NCBI GenBank assembly: GCA_003224755.1
Contig: QHZR01000109.1
Coordinates: forward strand, 392-50,921
DNA from: Acidobacteriota bacterium
GTDB taxonomy: Bacteria; Acidobacteriota; Terriglobia; Terriglobales; Acidobacteriaceae
Length of the DNA stretch: 50,530 nucleotides
Direction: 5' to 3'
Shown: piece by piece, positions 18,610 to 27,136 of the stretch
How the letters are laid out: each line of letters begins with the position of its first letter
How positions within the stretch are numbered: position 1 is the first letter of the stretch
The notes under the pieces: generated by a model
The model's input: the letters and a program-made list of their open reading frames with translations, nothing else
Told to the model about the DNA's origin: nothing
Database searches by the model: none
Program-made: the position numbers and the translations under genes

Positions 18610-18658
18610 GTGAAGAATAATGTAATGAAAATACGCTGGCTTTGCACGCGAGCAATCA

Positions 18659-19609
18659 TTATCGAAACCAGAGCAACCACACGACGTCCACGGCAGTATG
18701 GGTCACAACGGAGGCAAATATTTGACGGTTTGCGCGCCACGCACGGCCGTAAAAGATTCCAGCAACACTGGCGAGCAGCACATATTTCCAGTTGAACCCT
18801 GGGCCATGATTAAAGTGTGAGAGACCAAAAATAGCAGCAGCTAAAAGGAGCGCTGGCCTGCGGCCAAAGCGACTTTCAAGTATATTCTGCAGTATCGAGC
18901 GAAAGAAAAGTTCTTCGGGGATGGCAATGAGTAGGAATGTAAGCAACACTGCGCCAATTACCCTGTCCAGGTCGTCGGCCGCTGGATGAAAATGGATGAA
19001 ACCCACGGATTCCCCGGCCACAATCGCGAGGGGGACATAGAAAACCAGTTCGCGCATGCCCGTCCATACCGCCGATCCCGTCGGAACCAGGGAATAACCT
19101 GTCCCTTCGAGTGCCCGAACCACTAGAAAGCAATACAAGACAATGTCCGCCAGGAACAACTTGGGAAAAAAGGTCAGGCCGCCCCAAGCTGGCGACAATA
19201 GCTTCAGAAAATAAGTAACGGTAATCGCGGCGATAACAATTCCATCGCGCCAATGCATGCGGCCGAGCACGCCCGGCACTGCGACAATTGCGGAGAGGAC
19301 CACCGGAAGCGCGATCATGATGGCTGCAAATTGCCACCCAAAGGCAGCGGTCCCGGCATTGAACACAAAGTACGGAAGAGCGAACAACGTCGCTATTGCG
19401 ACCTGGGCCGGCCTCGGCAATCGTCTCAGCAGGTCTGTGGTATCGAAGCCCATGAACCACAGCGGAGCAAGCAAAATTGCAAAACTGGCAAACGCTCGCG
19501 AAAAGTTGCCGTCAAGCGAAGCAGCGAGCGGCGACCGGCGAAATCCAAACCAGAGAGCAATCAGGAGTCCCGCGTATAGCAGCGAGACAATAAGAAAGCG
19601 CTTTTTCAG
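18659..19609 (-). CDS. CPBP-family intramembrane metalloprotease (CAAX/Abi)
   Basis: A polytopic protein of about 316 residues with about eight spans. The family motifs are present: [19 protein letters not shown] (the EExxxR glutamates and arginine), GLSHFNHG (FxxxH) and the last motif [11 protein letters not shown] (HxxxD/N). Bacterial members cleave membrane proteins or peptides; some confer bacteriocin self-immunity. The start is odd: the frame is open from an ATG at 19657, but the only good Shine-Dalgarno is AAGGAGG at 19615-19621, five bases before a CTG at 19609 that opens directly onto [13 protein letters not shown], the first span. CTG is therefore chosen here, with ATG 19657 as the alternative. 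It is divergent from pyrD. Confidence 0.8.
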   Translation of the reverse strand: MKKRFLIVSLLYAGLLIALWFGFRRSPLAASLDGNFSRAFASFAILLAPLWFMGFDTTDLLRRLPRPAQVAIATLFALPYFVFNAGTAAFGWQFAAIMIALPVVLSAIVAVPGVLGRMHWRDGIVIAAITVTYFLKLLSPAWGGLTFFPKLFLADIVLYCFLVVRALEGTGYSLVPTGSAVWTGMRELVFYVPLAIVAGESVGFIHFHPAADDLDRVIGAVLLTFLLIAIPEELFFRSILQNILESRFGRRPALLLAAAIFGLSHFNHGPGFNWKYVLLASVAGIFYGRAWRANRQIFASVVTHTAVDVVWLLWFR

Positions 19610-19614
19610 AGCGG

Positions 19615-19621
19615 CCTCCTT
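19615..19621 (-). promoter_or_regulatory. Shine-Dalgarno deciding a CTG start
   Basis: On the minus strand this is AAGGAGG, a near-perfect anti-16S match, placed five bases before a CTG codon (19609-19607) in the CPBP protease frame. No ATG, GTG or TTG stands at that spacing. Confidence 0.5.
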
Positions 19622-19702
19622 CCAGATTCTATTCGGAGCACGCGTGTACACTAGCATCGCAATGGGCTTTCAATTGGACGCTCGCGAGGACGGGACGGCA
19701 CA

Positions 19703-20620
19703 ATGACTCCCGACTTGTCTGTCAGCCTGGCTGGAATTCAACTGAAGAACCCGGTCATCGGCGCCAGCGGCACCTTCGGCTATGGGATCGAGTTTGAGGA
19801 TGTAGTGCATCTAGACCGTCTCGGCGGTTTTGTCGTCAAGGGATTATCCAAAGAGCCGATGATCGGAAATCCGCCACCGCGTTTGTACGAAACCGCGGCC
19901 GGAATGCTGAACGCGATTGGACTGCAGAACATTGGCGCTCGAGGGTTCGTGGAAGAAAAGCTACCCCGCCTGCGCGAAATAAAGAATGCGGTCGTCATTG
20001 CGAACGTATTTGGTTACACCCGCGAAGACTACGAACACACGATCGAGATTCTGAACACGGGCGAGGGAATTGCAGCTTATGAGCTCAATGTTTCGTGCCC
20101 GAACACGCAGCATGGTGGGATCCAGTTCGGCAGCGATCCACGATTGCTGGATGAATTAGTCACGAGCGCAAGACGGTTCTCGCAGCGGCCGCTGATCGTC
20201 AAGCTGTCGCCGAACGTCACCAGCATCGGCCAGATGGCCCATATTGCGCAAGAGGCCGGCGCGGATGCGGTATCTCTGGTAAATACCTTCGTGGCCATGG
20301 CCATTGACATCAAGACACGTACCCCTCGCATCGCAAATGTGTCCGCAGGGCTCTCAGGTCCCGCCATCAAACCCATTGCTGTGCGCATGGTTTATGAGGC
20401 CTCAAAGTCCGTACAGATTCCAGTGATCGGCATAGGCGGAATTTCGACGGCGGCAGACGTGATTGAATTCATGTTGGCAGGCGCCGCCGCGGTTCAAGTT
20501 GGCACGGCCAGCTACTGGGACCCGCGGGCGACCGAAAAGATCGCCGCCGAATTAGGTCGCTGGTGCGCCGAACATGAAGTCGCCAGGATTGCTGAGCTGA
20601 CGGGCGCAATGGTTGCATGA
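19703..20620 (+). CDS. pyrD: Dihydroorotate dehydrogenase, class 1B catalytic subunit
   Basis: A 305-residue FMN TIM barrel that oxidises dihydroorotate to orotate in pyrimidine synthesis. NPVIGASGTFGYG, then NAIGLQNIGARGFVEEKLPR and the catalytic-cysteine loop YELNVSCPNTQHGG (cysteine base) mark class 1 enzymes; serine would mark class 2. The FMN phosphate loop is PVIGIGGISTAADVIEFMLA, followed by AAAVQVGTA. Class 1B enzymes work with the iron-sulfur flavoprotein PyrK and NAD; no pyrK lies in this window, so it must be elsewhere or another acceptor is used. It is divergent from the CPBP gene and is followed by msrA 142 bp downstream on the same strand. Confidence 0.95.
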   Translation: MTPDLSVSLAGIQLKNPVIGASGTFGYGIEFEDVVHLDRLGGFVVKGLSKEPMIGNPPPRLYETAAGMLNAIGLQNIGARGFVEEKLPRLREIKNAVVIANVFGYTREDYEHTIEILNTGEGIAAYELNVSCPNTQHGGIQFGSDPRLLDELVTSARRFSQRPLIVKLSPNVTSIGQMAHIAQEAGADAVSLVNTFVAMAIDIKTRTPRIANVSAGLSGPAIKPIAVRMVYEASKSVQIPVIGIGGISTAADVIEFMLAGAAAVQVGTASYWDPRATEKIAAELGRWCAEHEVARIAELTGAMVA

Positions 20621-20762
20621 CGCTACTTTCTCAGCTCTTGGGCATCGAATAGGTAGGGCGAAGTAGTTACCGCTGAGATCCCGCGACCAGCCAAGTTAGG
20701 ATGATAGTTTTTCTCGGCGAACTCTGCGATCTCGGCGGTGAAGCATTTTTAGGGAGGTGAGC

Positions 20763-21236
20763 ATGGCCAAAGCTACATTTGCTGCAGGATGTTTTTGGGG
20801 TGTTGAAGCGACGTTCCGCCAGATTCCCGGCGTGACCGCTACCCGCGTTGGTTACATCGGTGGGAATTTGAAGGACCCAACGTACAAAGACGTTTGCACG
20901 GACAGCACCGGACATGCCGAGGCCGTTGAAGTTGAATATGATCCGGCAAAAGTTTCTTACGGAGACCTGCTCAATGTTTTCTGGGAGAACCACGATCCCT
21001 CGCAATTGAACCGGCAAGGCCCCGACTTCGGCACGCAATACCGGTCGGCGATTTTCTATCATTCGCCAGAGCAAGAGCAGGCGGCACGCGCTTCCAAACA
21101 AGCGCTCGAAGAGTCACGCCAATTCAGCCGTCCAATTGTGACGCAGATCGTTCCCGCGGTCACTTTCTACGAGGCAGAGGACTACCACCAGCAGTATCTC
21201 GAAAAGCGCGGATTGGCGACCTGCCACATCAAGTAG
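20763..21236 (+). CDS. msrA: Peptide methionine sulfoxide reductase A
   Basis: About 157 residues. It reduces methionine-S-sulfoxide in proteins with thioredoxin. The catalytic motif [18 protein letters not shown] is at the N-terminus, followed by TRVGYIGG and [21 protein letters not shown] likely resolving cysteine lies close to the end (LATCHIK). The ATG at 20763 is chosen over the GTG at 20757, because the GTG overlaps the Shine-Dalgarno AGGGAGG (20751-20757). It is a stand-alone single-domain MsrA with no fused MsrB. It converges with the ABC permease gene. Confidence 0.97.
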   Translation: MAKATFAAGCFWGVEATFRQIPGVTATRVGYIGGNLKDPTYKDVCTDSTGHAEAVEVEYDPAKVSYGDLLNVFWENHDPSQLNRQGPDFGTQYRSAIFYHSPEQEQAARASKQALEESRQFSRPIVTQIVPAVTFYEAEDYHQQYLEKRGLATCHIK

Positions 21237-21267
21237 CAAGTAGCGGCTTCTTCGCTTCATTCTGGGG

Positions 21268-23004
21268 TTAGTTAGGGCTCAAACGAAGACTTTCCACCTG
21301 CGGTTCTTCCGATTCGTCGAAGAGAACGGACACAATCTTCCATTGATTTCGTCGGGTAGAACGGAGCTTCAAGTAAAGGATGCTTAAGCCTGAGGCAACG
21401 CCAAAAAGCAGAAATGGTTGGTGCAGCCATACCTCGAAATGAGCCATGGCAGGTATCGCGACTGCAAATACAATGAAGTAAGCGCCAATTGTCGCCCAAA
21501 GATTGCGCCGACCAGGCAGGTAAGAACAGGTGAACGGTATTTTGCGCCATTCCCGCAAACCCATTTCAATGAACAGGAGCAGTAACGCTGCTGAAAGAGT
21601 GGCATGCGCGAAAGTTAAGAACCGGCCAAACGGCAGCACTTCGACAGGTAGAGTCACGAGCACCGCGGGCAACACGCCGCAGAGGACGAGCAACCGTTCG
21701 ACGCTGTTGAGCAATCCTGGACCGTTCGCCATGCGGAATATCCAGTTCGCCTGAAGCTCGGCTGGCAGTTGAAACACATAGCGAAAAGCGGAGATTAGAA
21801 CCACACCTACAATGAGCGGCGCCGCCGCGATTGATTCCAGTTGCCACGAGTACCACGGTTCTCCGGAGCGAAACTTCGCGATTATGATCGGCGCCACCGC
21901 TTCCAGTGCAACCACCAGCGCGGCCCCAACCGTATAGCCAACCAGAAGCCTATGGCGGCGGTTTCGCTGCAAGATGCGAATTGAGAAATCGAATACCGCG
22001 CGATCGTGTGGATCCCTAATGAGAAGGTTGCAAAGCGCATTCAAAGCCCCTATGGTTCGCGACGATTCTCTGTTGGGGATTCTTAGCGATTCTTCCAGGA
22101 CGCGACCAGCGGACCGGCGATACGTCACGGAATAAGCCGCAAACGCGCCTACGATGCCCGCCGCCATTGCCCCCACCGAGATCTTCGACAGTCTCACAAA
22201 ATAAAGTTCATGTGTGCCCAGCAATTTCTCATACAGACCTAGAAACCAAGCCGGTGGGAAGAAGGACATCCAATTCGGCCTCGCCGCAATCATCGCGTAC
22301 CAATTTGGCATGTCGATCACATAGGGACCGACCGCAACAAACGTGGTAACGAAGAAGGCCTGCATCGGTTCTGATAGGCGGGCGAAGGCTCGAGGCGAAA
22401 AGAGATTCAGGCAAAATCCTTGAACAGCAGTGATCGCAAAGAATATAAACAACCCAGCGCCCATGGTCGCCACTGCATGAGCGAAGACATACGAAAATTC
22501 AAAAGCGGGAGTCTGCCACCTGCCCGATGTGAGCAGCGGAAACAGCACGCTCGCGCTGAAATTCAGATCGAGAACAACGACTGCGGCTATCGTAAACGCA
22601 GCCAAGAATCTGGCAATAAATACCTGATAAAGGCGGACGGGAAGGGGTTTTAGGGTCAGGTAATCCAGACGGTCTGGAAACAAGTTTTCCCAATGAAGCG
22701 CGGTAATGAATCCCACCACAGTCATGGAAAGAGAAACAAAGAAGAGCCGATCGGCACGGACCGCAGCTAGGTAGAGACCGGGCGTGGGCAGGCTTTGCAG
22801 GTATCCATACTTCGGCATGTACATTCGAACGACAAGCGGACCGACGCCTGCAAGTACCACGAAGATCGCAACCAGAAACCGTTGAGCCTGGTCCGAAGAA
22901 GTGAGCTGGGAAGAGAGCTGCTGTGAGAAGAAATGGCGGACTAATTCGGACTGTTTGCTATGTGTTTTTGCGAGCCATGGCCGAATCCTCACAGCGTTCC
23001 TCAC
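21268..23004 (-). CDS. ABC transporter membrane (permease) protein
   Basis: A 578-residue polytopic protein with about twelve hydrophobic segments in two halves: early spans such as FLVAIFVVLAGVGPLVVRMY, a central hydrophilic part around 295-345, and late spans such as ALLLLFIEMGL and WATIGAYFIVFAVAIPAMAH. The short polar stretch LHWENLFPDRLDYLTLKPLP after the second span resembles the coupling region of large ABC-2-type exporters. Its GTG start overlaps the stop of the ATPase gene (GTGA), which shows tight translational coupling. Partner, order and the PadR gene at the head of the operon indicate a drug- or lipid-type efflux system. The substrate is unknown. Confidence 0.75.
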   Translation of the reverse strand: MRNAVRIRPWLAKTHSKQSELVRHFFSQQLSSQLTSSDQAQRFLVAIFVVLAGVGPLVVRMYMPKYGYLQSLPTPGLYLAAVRADRLFFVSLSMTVVGFITALHWENLFPDRLDYLTLKPLPVRLYQVFIARFLAAFTIAAVVVLDLNFSASVLFPLLTSGRWQTPAFEFSYVFAHAVATMGAGLFIFFAITAVQGFCLNLFSPRAFARLSEPMQAFFVTTFVAVGPYVIDMPNWYAMIAARPNWMSFFPPAWFLGLYEKLLGTHELYFVRLSKISVGAMAAGIVGAFAAYSVTYRRSAGRVLEESLRIPNRESSRTIGALNALCNLLIRDPHDRAVFDFSIRILQRNRRHRLLVGYTVGAALVVALEAVAPIIIAKFRSGEPWYSWQLESIAAAPLIVGVVLISAFRYVFQLPAELQANWIFRMANGPGLLNSVERLLVLCGVLPAVLVTLPVEVLPFGRFLTFAHATLSAALLLLFIEMGLREWRKIPFTCSYLPGRRNLWATIGAYFIVFAVAIPAMAHFEVWLHQPFLLFGVASGLSILYLKLRSTRRNQWKIVSVLFDESEEPQVESLRLSPN

Positions 23005-23771
23005 CCAGCATTCATGACTGCAAGTACCTTCTCTGCAATCGCCGACGTATCCTCCGGAACTGCCAGCTGCGAGAACACCGATTCGAGCGACGGGCTTGCC
23101 TGCAGTGCGCGAAGATTCTCTATCGTGTCATAAGCCACCACGCGGCCTTTGTGCAGGATCAGTACCTCTGAACAGACCTTCTCTACAACCTCCAAAACGT
23201 GTGAGCTGTAGAGGATCGCTTTGCCCTCACGAGCCAGGACTTGAAGCAGGTTGCGAAGGACCAGCGCCGCGCTCACATCCAGTCCGGAAAATGGTTCGTC
23301 CAACACCAGCACTTGCGGATTGTGTAATAAGGCCGCTGACAGCAGGATTTTTTGCCGCATCCCCTTGGAGTAGTTGAGGAGCAGCTCGTGGCGTGCGTCC
23401 GTCAATAAAAACAACTCAATAAAACCGGCAATTTTATTCTCGAGTGACGTGCGTGGGATGGAATGAAGGCGGCCAATAAGCCGCAAATACTCGGGACCGG
23501 TCAACTGCGTGTAGAGACACGGCTCCTCGGGAACATATCCCAACACTTGACGGAAAACTGCGTTCTCGCCAGGCACGACCCGCTTTCCATCGAGTAAAAC
23601 CTGGCCTGCAGTAGGTTCGATCAGGCCGGTCAACATTTTTAGGGTGGTGCTTTTGCCCGATCCATTTGGACCGAGATATCCAAGAATCTGGCCACGACGA
23701 ATGGAGAAACTAATATTCTCAACTGCTGGAATCCGGTTATATCGTTTGGTTAGATTCCTGACTTCCAACAT
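23001..23771 (-). CDS. ABC transporter ATP-binding protein
   Basis: About 256 residues from the ATG at 23771. A GTG at 23795 would add eight residues, but MLEVRNLTKRYNRIPAVENI is the usual family start. Walker A is GPNGSGKSTT, the Q-loop region is VLGYVPEEPCLYTQLTG, the signature is the variant NYSKGMRQK, Walker B is VLVLDEPFSGLD and the H-loop is YSSHVLEVVEK. It matches the CcmA/ABC-2 exporter ATPase type with a single nucleotide-binding domain. It pairs with the permease gene, whose start overlaps its stop by four bases, and probably powers export under PadR control. Confidence 0.92.
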   Translation of the reverse strand: MLEVRNLTKRYNRIPAVENISFSIRRGQILGYLGPNGSGKSTTLKMLTGLIEPTAGQVLLDGKRVVPGENAVFRQVLGYVPEEPCLYTQLTGPEYLRLIGRLHSIPRTSLENKIAGFIELFLLTDARHELLLNYSKGMRQKILLSAALLHNPQVLVLDEPFSGLDVSAALVLRNLLQVLAREGKAILYSSHVLEVVEKVCSEVLILHKGRVVAYDTIENLRALQASPSLESVFSQLAVPEDTSAIAEKVLAVMNAG

Positions 23772-23801
23772 TTTTCGCCCCCAATTGCTTGGCACCGTGA
23801 G

Positions 23802-24101
23802 TCAGTGTCGCCCACCCATAAACCAAAACAACGTATCCATGACGGCATAGGTGGCTAAGATTGAGACGACTGAAATTCCAACGACCTGCATGTAGCTCGA
23901 GGCCAGCGTTCGAACAGTTTCGCCAGCAACACATCGCCACACGCCAACTCCACCCTGCCATCCACCTTTCTGGAATGCGTCTCGGATCTGCTCCGAGAAC
24001 ACTTCGATCATTTCCGCTCCAAACTGACGGCGAAGGTCCGATGGGTAGAGACAGAGCAGAAGGGAATAAATCCGCTTACTGAGAACAGTTGTCGGCGGCA
24101 T
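23802..24101 (-). CDS. Small membrane protein in the PadR/ABC operon
   Basis: A 99-residue protein. The N-terminal part (IYSLLLCLYPSDLRRQFGAE, then MIEVFSEQIRDAFQ) is the amphipathic 'LYP..RRxFGxEM' module often found next to PadR regulators and at the N-terminus of large acidobacterial permeases. A single C-terminal span follows (VVGISVVSILATYAVMDTLF). It lies 4 bp after padR and about 30 bp before the ATPase gene. An accessory role for the transporter is likely from context only. Confidence 0.65.
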   Translation of the reverse strand: MPPTTVLSKRIYSLLLCLYPSDLRRQFGAEMIEVFSEQIRDAFQKGGWQGGVGVWRCVAGETVRTLASSYMQVVGISVVSILATYAVMDTLFWFMGGRH

Positions 24102-24105
24102 GGAT

Positions 24106-24468
24106 TCAGGACCCTTCCTGGTGCAGTAGATTCTGTCCTAGCGCAAGTCTGACGACCGCATCCATTCGACTAAGTTCCGCTTTGAAAACGATCCTTCCAT
24201 TTCGAGTCAGACGGTAGTAGCGACGGCGTCCACCTTCCTCTGTATTCGTCTCCTCGATGAGAGAAAGCTCAAGCAGGCGCTGTATCGTCGTGTACAAAGT
24301 TCCAGGCCCCATTCGAAACTTCCCGTCGGAGAGGACTCCAACCTGTTGCATGATGGCGTACCCGTGTTTTTCCCCTTCAGCCAACGCAAAAAGAATGAAG
24401 AACACTGCGGGCGTCAGTGGGAATAGGTGCTGTAGGTCGTCAGGAACGTTGACGTTTTTCGCAGACAT
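24106..24468 (-). CDS. PadR-family transcriptional regulator
   Basis: A 120-residue winged-helix protein. The family blocks are LTPAVFFILFALAEGEKHGY, AIMQQVGVLSDGKFRMGPGT and LYTTIQRLLELSLIEETN, then GRRRYYRLTRNGRIVFKAE with the wing arginines. A short C-terminal dimerisation helix follows. PadR proteins repress neighbouring efflux genes and are released by a ligand. It heads the operon with the small membrane protein, ATPase and permease. An AT-rich palindrome pair just upstream of the start is the probable autoregulatory operator. Confidence 0.93.
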   Translation of the reverse strand: MSAKNVNVPDDLQHLFPLTPAVFFILFALAEGEKHGYAIMQQVGVLSDGKFRMGPGTLYTTIQRLLELSLIEETNTEEGGRRRYYRLTRNGRIVFKAELSRMDAVVRLALGQNLLHQEGS

Positions 24469-24480
24469 CAGGAACCTTGT

Positions 24481-24506
24481 TGAATATATCGAATGTTGAT
24501 ATATCA
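24481..24506. promoter_or_regulatory. Probable PadR operator
   Basis: TGATATATCA (24497-24506) is a perfect 10-base palindrome. A related imperfect copy, TGAATATATCGA, sits at 24481-24492, one and a half helical turns away. The pair lies 13-38 bases upstream of the PadR start codon, where it would overlap the promoter. AT-rich palindromes of this kind are typical PadR binding sites. Confidence 0.6.
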
Positions 24507-24568
24507 GGCGCTGATACTGCTGTCAATACCAAGAAAACCTTAGCGGGTGAACTGAGGAGGGCTGCTAT

Positions 24569-25009
24569 TCACGAACCAGTAAGCTTCATACGCAGCTCTT
24601 CTGGCAGGCGTTCGCGAATCTCCTGCGGGAGGCGGTCATGTACGCGGCGCGCGCCTAGCCGGGCGGCATCCACTACGGCCATGGGAGCCGGTGTCGCAAC
24701 CGCGACGGCCAGCCAGATCAGGGCCGACAAGGCAAATCCCGCAAGTGCCGCGAGTTCGAGAATCAGTGTGTGTCGGGGTGCGAAATGATGGATGACTCCG
24801 AAGGCCAGCAGGAAGACTCCGGCGGAAACCGACGCCAGCGCAATGAGACCGACATCAATTCCGCGATGCAGCCGCTGGCGTGATCGGCAGCGCTCGCAGG
24901 CGGCAAAGTGCTCCTCATAGTCGCCGCACATCTCCGGCGCCAGGCCGGAAATGTCGTAGCGCCAGCCTGCCAGAATTTTCCCTACCACGGGATCAATGCA
25001 TTCGCTCAT
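24569..25009 (-). CDS. Membrane protein with an N-terminal zinc-finger-like motif
   Basis: A 146-residue protein. The N-terminal 45 residues hold CGDYEEHFAACERCRSRQRL, an H-x3-C-x2-C arrangement like zinc-binding anti-sigma or putative zinc-finger domains. Two spans follow (LIALASVSAGVFLLAFGVI and ILELAALAGFALSALIWLAV), then a charged tail with the short repeat RLPQEIRERLPEEL. It starts 6 bp after the stop of the metallo-hydrolase gene and closes the four-gene operon. It might sense or anchor something at the membrane, but no function can be assigned. Confidence 0.65.
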   Translation of the reverse strand: MSECIDPVVGKILAGWRYDISGLAPEMCGDYEEHFAACERCRSRQRLHRGIDVGLIALASVSAGVFLLAFGVIHHFAPRHTLILELAALAGFALSALIWLAVAVATPAPMAVVDAARLGARRVHDRLPQEIRERLPEELRMKLTGS

Positions 25010-25015
25010 AACAGG

Positions 25016-25819
25016 CTACAGACGGATGGTTTCAGTCGGCGCATTCTGCGCTGCCAGCATGACCCGGTTCTGCAGCAGCGTCATCTGCAGGCCCAAAGCA
25101 TTTTCTGCGGCCCGCAGTGCAATCTCCGGATGATTGTTTTGCTCCGACAGGTGCGCCAATACTATGTAAGATGCACCTCCATCATAATCTTGCGCAAAAA
25201 ATTGGGCCAGCGACTCGTTTGACAGGTGGCCCACGCGGCTCATCACCCGCTGTTTGACCGACCAAGGATAAGAGCCGCCACGCAACATTTCGAGATCGTG
25301 ATTGGATTCAACGATCAACACGTCGCATTTGCGCAGGTGGTCACAAACGCTTGCCGGCATGTAGCCGAGGTCGGTGACCACAGCAACTTTGGCACCCTCC
25401 GCGCGAAACGTGAAGCCCACGGGATCGGCGGCATCGTGCGGAATGGTGAAAGGCATAACTGTGATATCGGCGACCTGAAAAGAGCGCCCTGGCGAGAAGA
25501 CTTCCAGCTTGGCAACTTGCGGCGGTTCCCCAGAAGAGTCCTTTACCGTACGCGCCCACGCCTGATGGGTTGCCCCCGTCATGAAGATTGGCACTTTTAA
25601 TTTCTTTGCCAGAGTGGCGAGTCCAGAGATGTGATCGGAGTGTTCGTGCGTGATCAGGACTGCGGAGATCTCGCGCGGATCGCGGCCTATAGATTTCAGT
25701 CGCTTGAAAGTCTCACGGCAAGAGATACCGGCGTCCACGAGAATGCGCGCGCTGGAGCTTTCGACAAGAGTAGCGTTTCCCCGGCTGCCGCTCGCCAGCA
25801 CCGAAACCGAAACTCCCAT
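25016..25819 (-). CDS. MBL-fold metallo-hydrolase (YycJ/WalJ-like)
   Basis: About 267 residues from the ATG at 25819 (MGVSVSVLASGSRGNATLVE); an ATG five codons earlier is less typical. The metal-binding motif THEHSDHISGL is followed by the later histidine in FTIPHDAADPVGF, the aspartate region VVTDLGYMP, then ESNHDLEML and a C-terminal LAHLSEQNNHPEIAL. YycJ-type enzymes are nucleic-acid phosphodiesterases or exonucleases linked to DNA repair in Firmicutes. It sits between two small membrane-protein genes in the operon led by the hydroxyacyl-CoA dehydrogenase. Subfamily is by motif resemblance. Confidence 0.88.
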   Translation of the reverse strand: MGVSVSVLASGSRGNATLVESSSARILVDAGISCRETFKRLKSIGRDPREISAVLITHEHSDHISGLATLAKKLKVPIFMTGATHQAWARTVKDSSGEPPQVAKLEVFSPGRSFQVADITVMPFTIPHDAADPVGFTFRAEGAKVAVVTDLGYMPASVCDHLRKCDVLIVESNHDLEMLRGGSYPWSVKQRVMSRVGHLSNESLAQFFAQDYDGGASYIVLAHLSEQNNHPEIALRAAENALGLQMTLLQNRVMLAAQNAPTETIRL

Positions 25820-25900
25820 GCTCGGAGCATACATTTAACTACTGTGAATCTGGGAGTAACTTTTTGGTTAAGCGGGACTTTTGATCGGGAAGTCGTAGCC

Positions 25901-26242
25901 TTAGTGCGCCCGGAACAATTCGTCCACACCTTTTCGTGCCATCGCTCCGGCGTAAGAACCTGCGATGCCGGTGACAAAGCCCAGCCCAGATGCCCAAATT
26001 TGCGCGTGGTATGGTTTCTGTCCCAACAGCAGATAGGCAAGTAGGCGCGCCAGTGGCACGAATACGCCGACGACAATGATCCATCGCCACGCCTGCCGAG
26101 GCCGGAGAAACCCGAGCACCAAAGTTGAGACCAGCACAAACAGCGCCGTCGCCAGAATGTCATTGGCGGTGATCTCAAGCGTTCCAGCGCAAATTCCAAG
26201 CAGCACCGCCAGCCCATAAACCAGCGCGTCGGATTTTGGCAT
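25901..26242 (-). CDS. Small membrane protein of unknown function
   Basis: About 113 residues from the ATG at 26242, chosen because it lies 2 bp after the preceding stop codon; a longer frame would overlap that gene. Three or four hydrophobic segments fill it: ALVYGLAVLLGICAGTLEI, ILATALFVLVSTLVLGFL, IIVVGVFVPLARLLAYLLL and GLGFVTGIAGSYAGAM. No family is recognised. The tight junction with the dehydrogenase shows co-transcription. Confidence 0.65.
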   Translation of the reverse strand: MPKSDALVYGLAVLLGICAGTLEITANDILATALFVLVSTLVLGFLRPRQAWRWIIVVGVFVPLARLLAYLLLGQKPYHAQIWASGLGFVTGIAGSYAGAMARKGVDELFRAH

Positions 26243-26244
26243 CG

Positions 26245-27093
26245 CTAGTATTGGTAGAATCCGCGGCCGGATTTTTTGCCAAGCCAGCCCGCATCCACCA
26301 TTTTGATCAGCAACGGACAAGGCCGGTACTTGGGATCGCCTAATCCTCGATGCAGCACGCGCATGATATCGAGACAGACGTCGAGTCCGATGAAGTCTGC
26401 GAGTGTCAGCGGGCCCATAGGATGCGCCATGCCCAGCTTGAAAACTTCGTCCACAGCTGCAGGCGTTGCCACTCCTTCCATCACCGTAAACATGGCTTCG
26501 TTCAAAAGGGGCATCAGCACGCGGTTGGATACGAACCCCGGCGCGTCGTTTACCTCGACCGGCGTCTTCTCCAGCTTGAGCGAGAGGTCTCTTATAGTTT
26601 GAAAAGTCTCTTCGGATGTGGCCAGACCGCGCACGACTTCGACCAACTTCATGACCGGAACTGGATTAAAAAAGTGCATGCCGATGACTTTGTCAGGCCG
26701 TGAAGTCGTCGCGGCGAGTTTGGTGATCGAAATGGAAGAAGTATTCGAAGCCAGAACGACCTCGCGGCGGCAAATGCGGTCGAGATCGCGAAACAGTTCC
26801 GACTTGATCTCAAGCTTCTCGGAAGCGGCCTCGACGATGAAATCGCACACCGCAAGCCGGGAGCGGTCGGTTATTGGCGAAATACGCTGCAGAGCATCTG
26901 ACTTCTGGGCGTCGGAAATCTTGTTCTTTGCGACTTCGCGATCAAGATTTTTGCCGATTGTCGCCAGCGCGCGATCGAGAAATTTCTGTTCGATATCGCA
27001 TAGCATGACCTGATATCCGCTGCGCGCAAACACATGGGCGATGCCATTGCCCATCGTACCCGCGCCCACAACACCCACTCGCTGAATTGCCAT
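26245..27093 (-). CDS. hbd: 3-hydroxybutyryl-CoA dehydrogenase
   Basis: About 282 residues from ATG 27093; the longer frame starts with TTG and adds ten non-conserved residues. The Rossmann NAD site is RVGVVGAGTMGNGIAHVFA. FIVEAASEKLEIKSELFRDL, LASNTSSISIT and the catalytic-histidine loop GMHFFNPVPVMKLVEVV follow, with NDAPGFVSNRVLMPLLNEA and PMGPLTLADFIGLDVCLDI in the C-domain. It oxidises L-3-hydroxyacyl-CoA (or reduces acetoacetyl-CoA) in short-chain fatty acid or polyhydroxybutyrate-linked metabolism. It is single-domain, unlike FadB. It leads a four-gene minus-strand operon whose other members have no clear metabolic link. Confidence 0.95.
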   Translation of the reverse strand: MAIQRVGVVGAGTMGNGIAHVFARSGYQVMLCDIEQKFLDRALATIGKNLDREVAKNKISDAQKSDALQRISPITDRSRLAVCDFIVEAASEKLEIKSELFRDLDRICRREVVLASNTSSISITKLAATTSRPDKVIGMHFFNPVPVMKLVEVVRGLATSEETFQTIRDLSLKLEKTPVEVNDAPGFVSNRVLMPLLNEAMFTVMEGVATPAAVDEVFKLGMAHPMGPLTLADFIGLDVCLDIMRVLHRGLGDPKYRPCPLLIKMVDAGWLGKKSGRGFYQY

Positions 27094-27136
27094 GTTCGAA
27101 TCTCGTTCCAGGAGAAACGTCAAAGTCTAGCACTGA

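Noticed and set aside
19609-19657. The ATG at 19657 as the CPBP start
   Set aside because: No ribosome-binding site and a polar head before the first span; kept only as the alternative start.
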